Both the position numbers and the translations under genes were made by a program. From positions 1 through 64,000 of the forward strand of contig DKOR01000034.1 of the NCBI GenBank assembly GCA_002470825.1: a DNA stretch of 64,000 nucleotides. Direction: 5' to 3'. Below the pieces are notes generated by a model. It saw nothing but the letters and a program-made list of their open reading frames with translations, was not told the origin of the DNA and did no database searches. This DNA is from Thiotrichaceae bacterium UBA7357 (GTDB taxonomy: Bacteria > Pseudomonadota > Gammaproteobacteria > Eutrophobiales > Eutrophobiaceae). Each line of letters begins with the position of its first letter. Within the stretch, counting starts at the first letter, position 1. Positions 63,565 through 64,000 of the stretch are shown piece by piece.

Positions 63565-64000
63565 TTATAAAATCTTTGTATGGATTATGTGCTCGATTAG
63601 TTTTTCTACTGTCGCATGCATGACTTCGAATATCGGTTCTGGCCAAATTCCGAATATTAAAACAACAACTGCTAATAAGAAAAGAATAAACGCTTCTCGC
63701 ATATTAATATCTTCTAATTGCGCAATAGATTCGCTAGTGACCTCACCAAATACAACGCGTTTATACATCCACAAGGTATAAGCGGCACCTAAAATCAGCG
63801 TTATTGCTGCTGTAAATGCGACCCAGAAACTGGTTTCGAAGCTGCTAAGAATAACTAGAAACTCACCAACAAAACCCGACGTCCCTGGCAAACCGGCATT
63901 AGACATAGCAAACAACATCATAAAGGCAGCAAAGTACGGCATAGTATTTACTACACCACCATAATCTTTAATCATACGACTATGTATGCGGTCATACATA
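63565..64000 (-). CDS. nuoM: NADH-quinone oxidoreductase subunit M, C-terminal part
   Basis: Only the last part of NuoM is inside the window; the frame is open to base 64000 and the start lies beyond. The segment YGGVVNTMPYFAAFMMLFAMSNAGLPG... continuing with SGFVGEFLVIL and LWMYKRVVFG is characteristic of NuoM. The Met at 63999 is internal, not the start. Confidence 0.93.
   Translation of the reverse strand, partial: MYDRIHSRMIKDYGGVVNTMPYFAAFMMLFAMSNAGLPGTSGFVGEFLVILSSFETSFWVAFTAAITLILGAAYTLWMYKRVVFGEVTSESIAQLEDINMREAFILFLLAVVVLIFGIWPEPIFEVMHATVEKLIEHIIHTKIL

Noticed and set aside
1..64000. CRISPR arrays, insertion sequences, prophage or attachment sites
   Set aside because: No regularly spaced repeats, transposase, integrase or phage gene was seen on either strand.

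Overview
The window looks like a chromosomal piece of a low-GC gammaproteobacterium; genus not determinable. The evidence is the gene order pilY1-pilE ... ispH-lspA-ileS-ribF-murJ / rpsT / proB-obgE-rpmA-rplU / ispB, which is a familiar gammaproteobacterial block, plus NhaD, a SCO/PCuAC copper pair and nuoM-nuoN. Coding density is high. I saw no tRNA, rRNA, CRISPR array, insertion sequence or prophage.

Layout. 1-6.3 kb: end of a type IV pilus minor-pilin operon (PilY1 adhesin, PilE pilin), an alpha-helical-repeat secreted protein and a DUF4124/glutaredoxin fusion. 6.3-17.6 kb: conserved housekeeping genes (isoprenoid, lipoprotein, isoleucyl-tRNA, flavin, peptidoglycan, proline, ribosome). 17.8-19.7 kb: TPR protein, DUF411 protein, CDP-alcohol phosphatidyltransferase. 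19.8-25.1 kb: hopanoid side-chain genes hpnL, hpnI, hpnJ, hpnK and a second CDP-alcohol phosphatidyltransferase, followed by a PQQ-type dehydrogenase and a lone cyclic-nucleotide-binding protein. 27.7-49.3 kb, all on the minus strand: a polyunsaturated-fatty-acid-type synthase (pfaD-pfaA-pfaC) followed by oleA, dinB, oleB, oleC, oleD and a phosphopantetheinyl transferase. 49.6-58.0 kb, plus strand: a squalene synthase, squalene-hopene cyclase, hpnG, a PhyH-type dioxygenase, hpnN and hpnA. 58.2-64 kb: nhaD, SCO, PCuAC, psd, nuoN and the end of nuoM.

How it fits together. The centre is a lipid island. The Pfa proteins are expected to make polyunsaturated acyl chains on three tandem ACPs, activated by the PPTase at the end of the same gene run. 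OleA would join two acyl chains head to head, and OleD, OleC and OleB would reduce, form a beta-lactone and decarboxylate to a long polyene hydrocarbon. Hopanoid genes flank this on both sides: squalene and hopene formation, adenosyl-hopane processing and transport to the right, glycosylation and head-group chemistry to the left. The candidate 'undescribed system' is therefore a joint Pfa-Ole hydrocarbon and hopanoid membrane-lipid island. Isolated parts are known families; the combination, a 13-residue repeat insert in OleA, the embedded dinB, the PhyH oxygenase and the two CDP-alcohol transferases are the parts I would look at first.

Several starts were revised from the longest open frames. 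The most important is hpnK, which appears to start at a CTG overlapping the hpnJ stop. Functions were assigned by reading motifs, with no database search.
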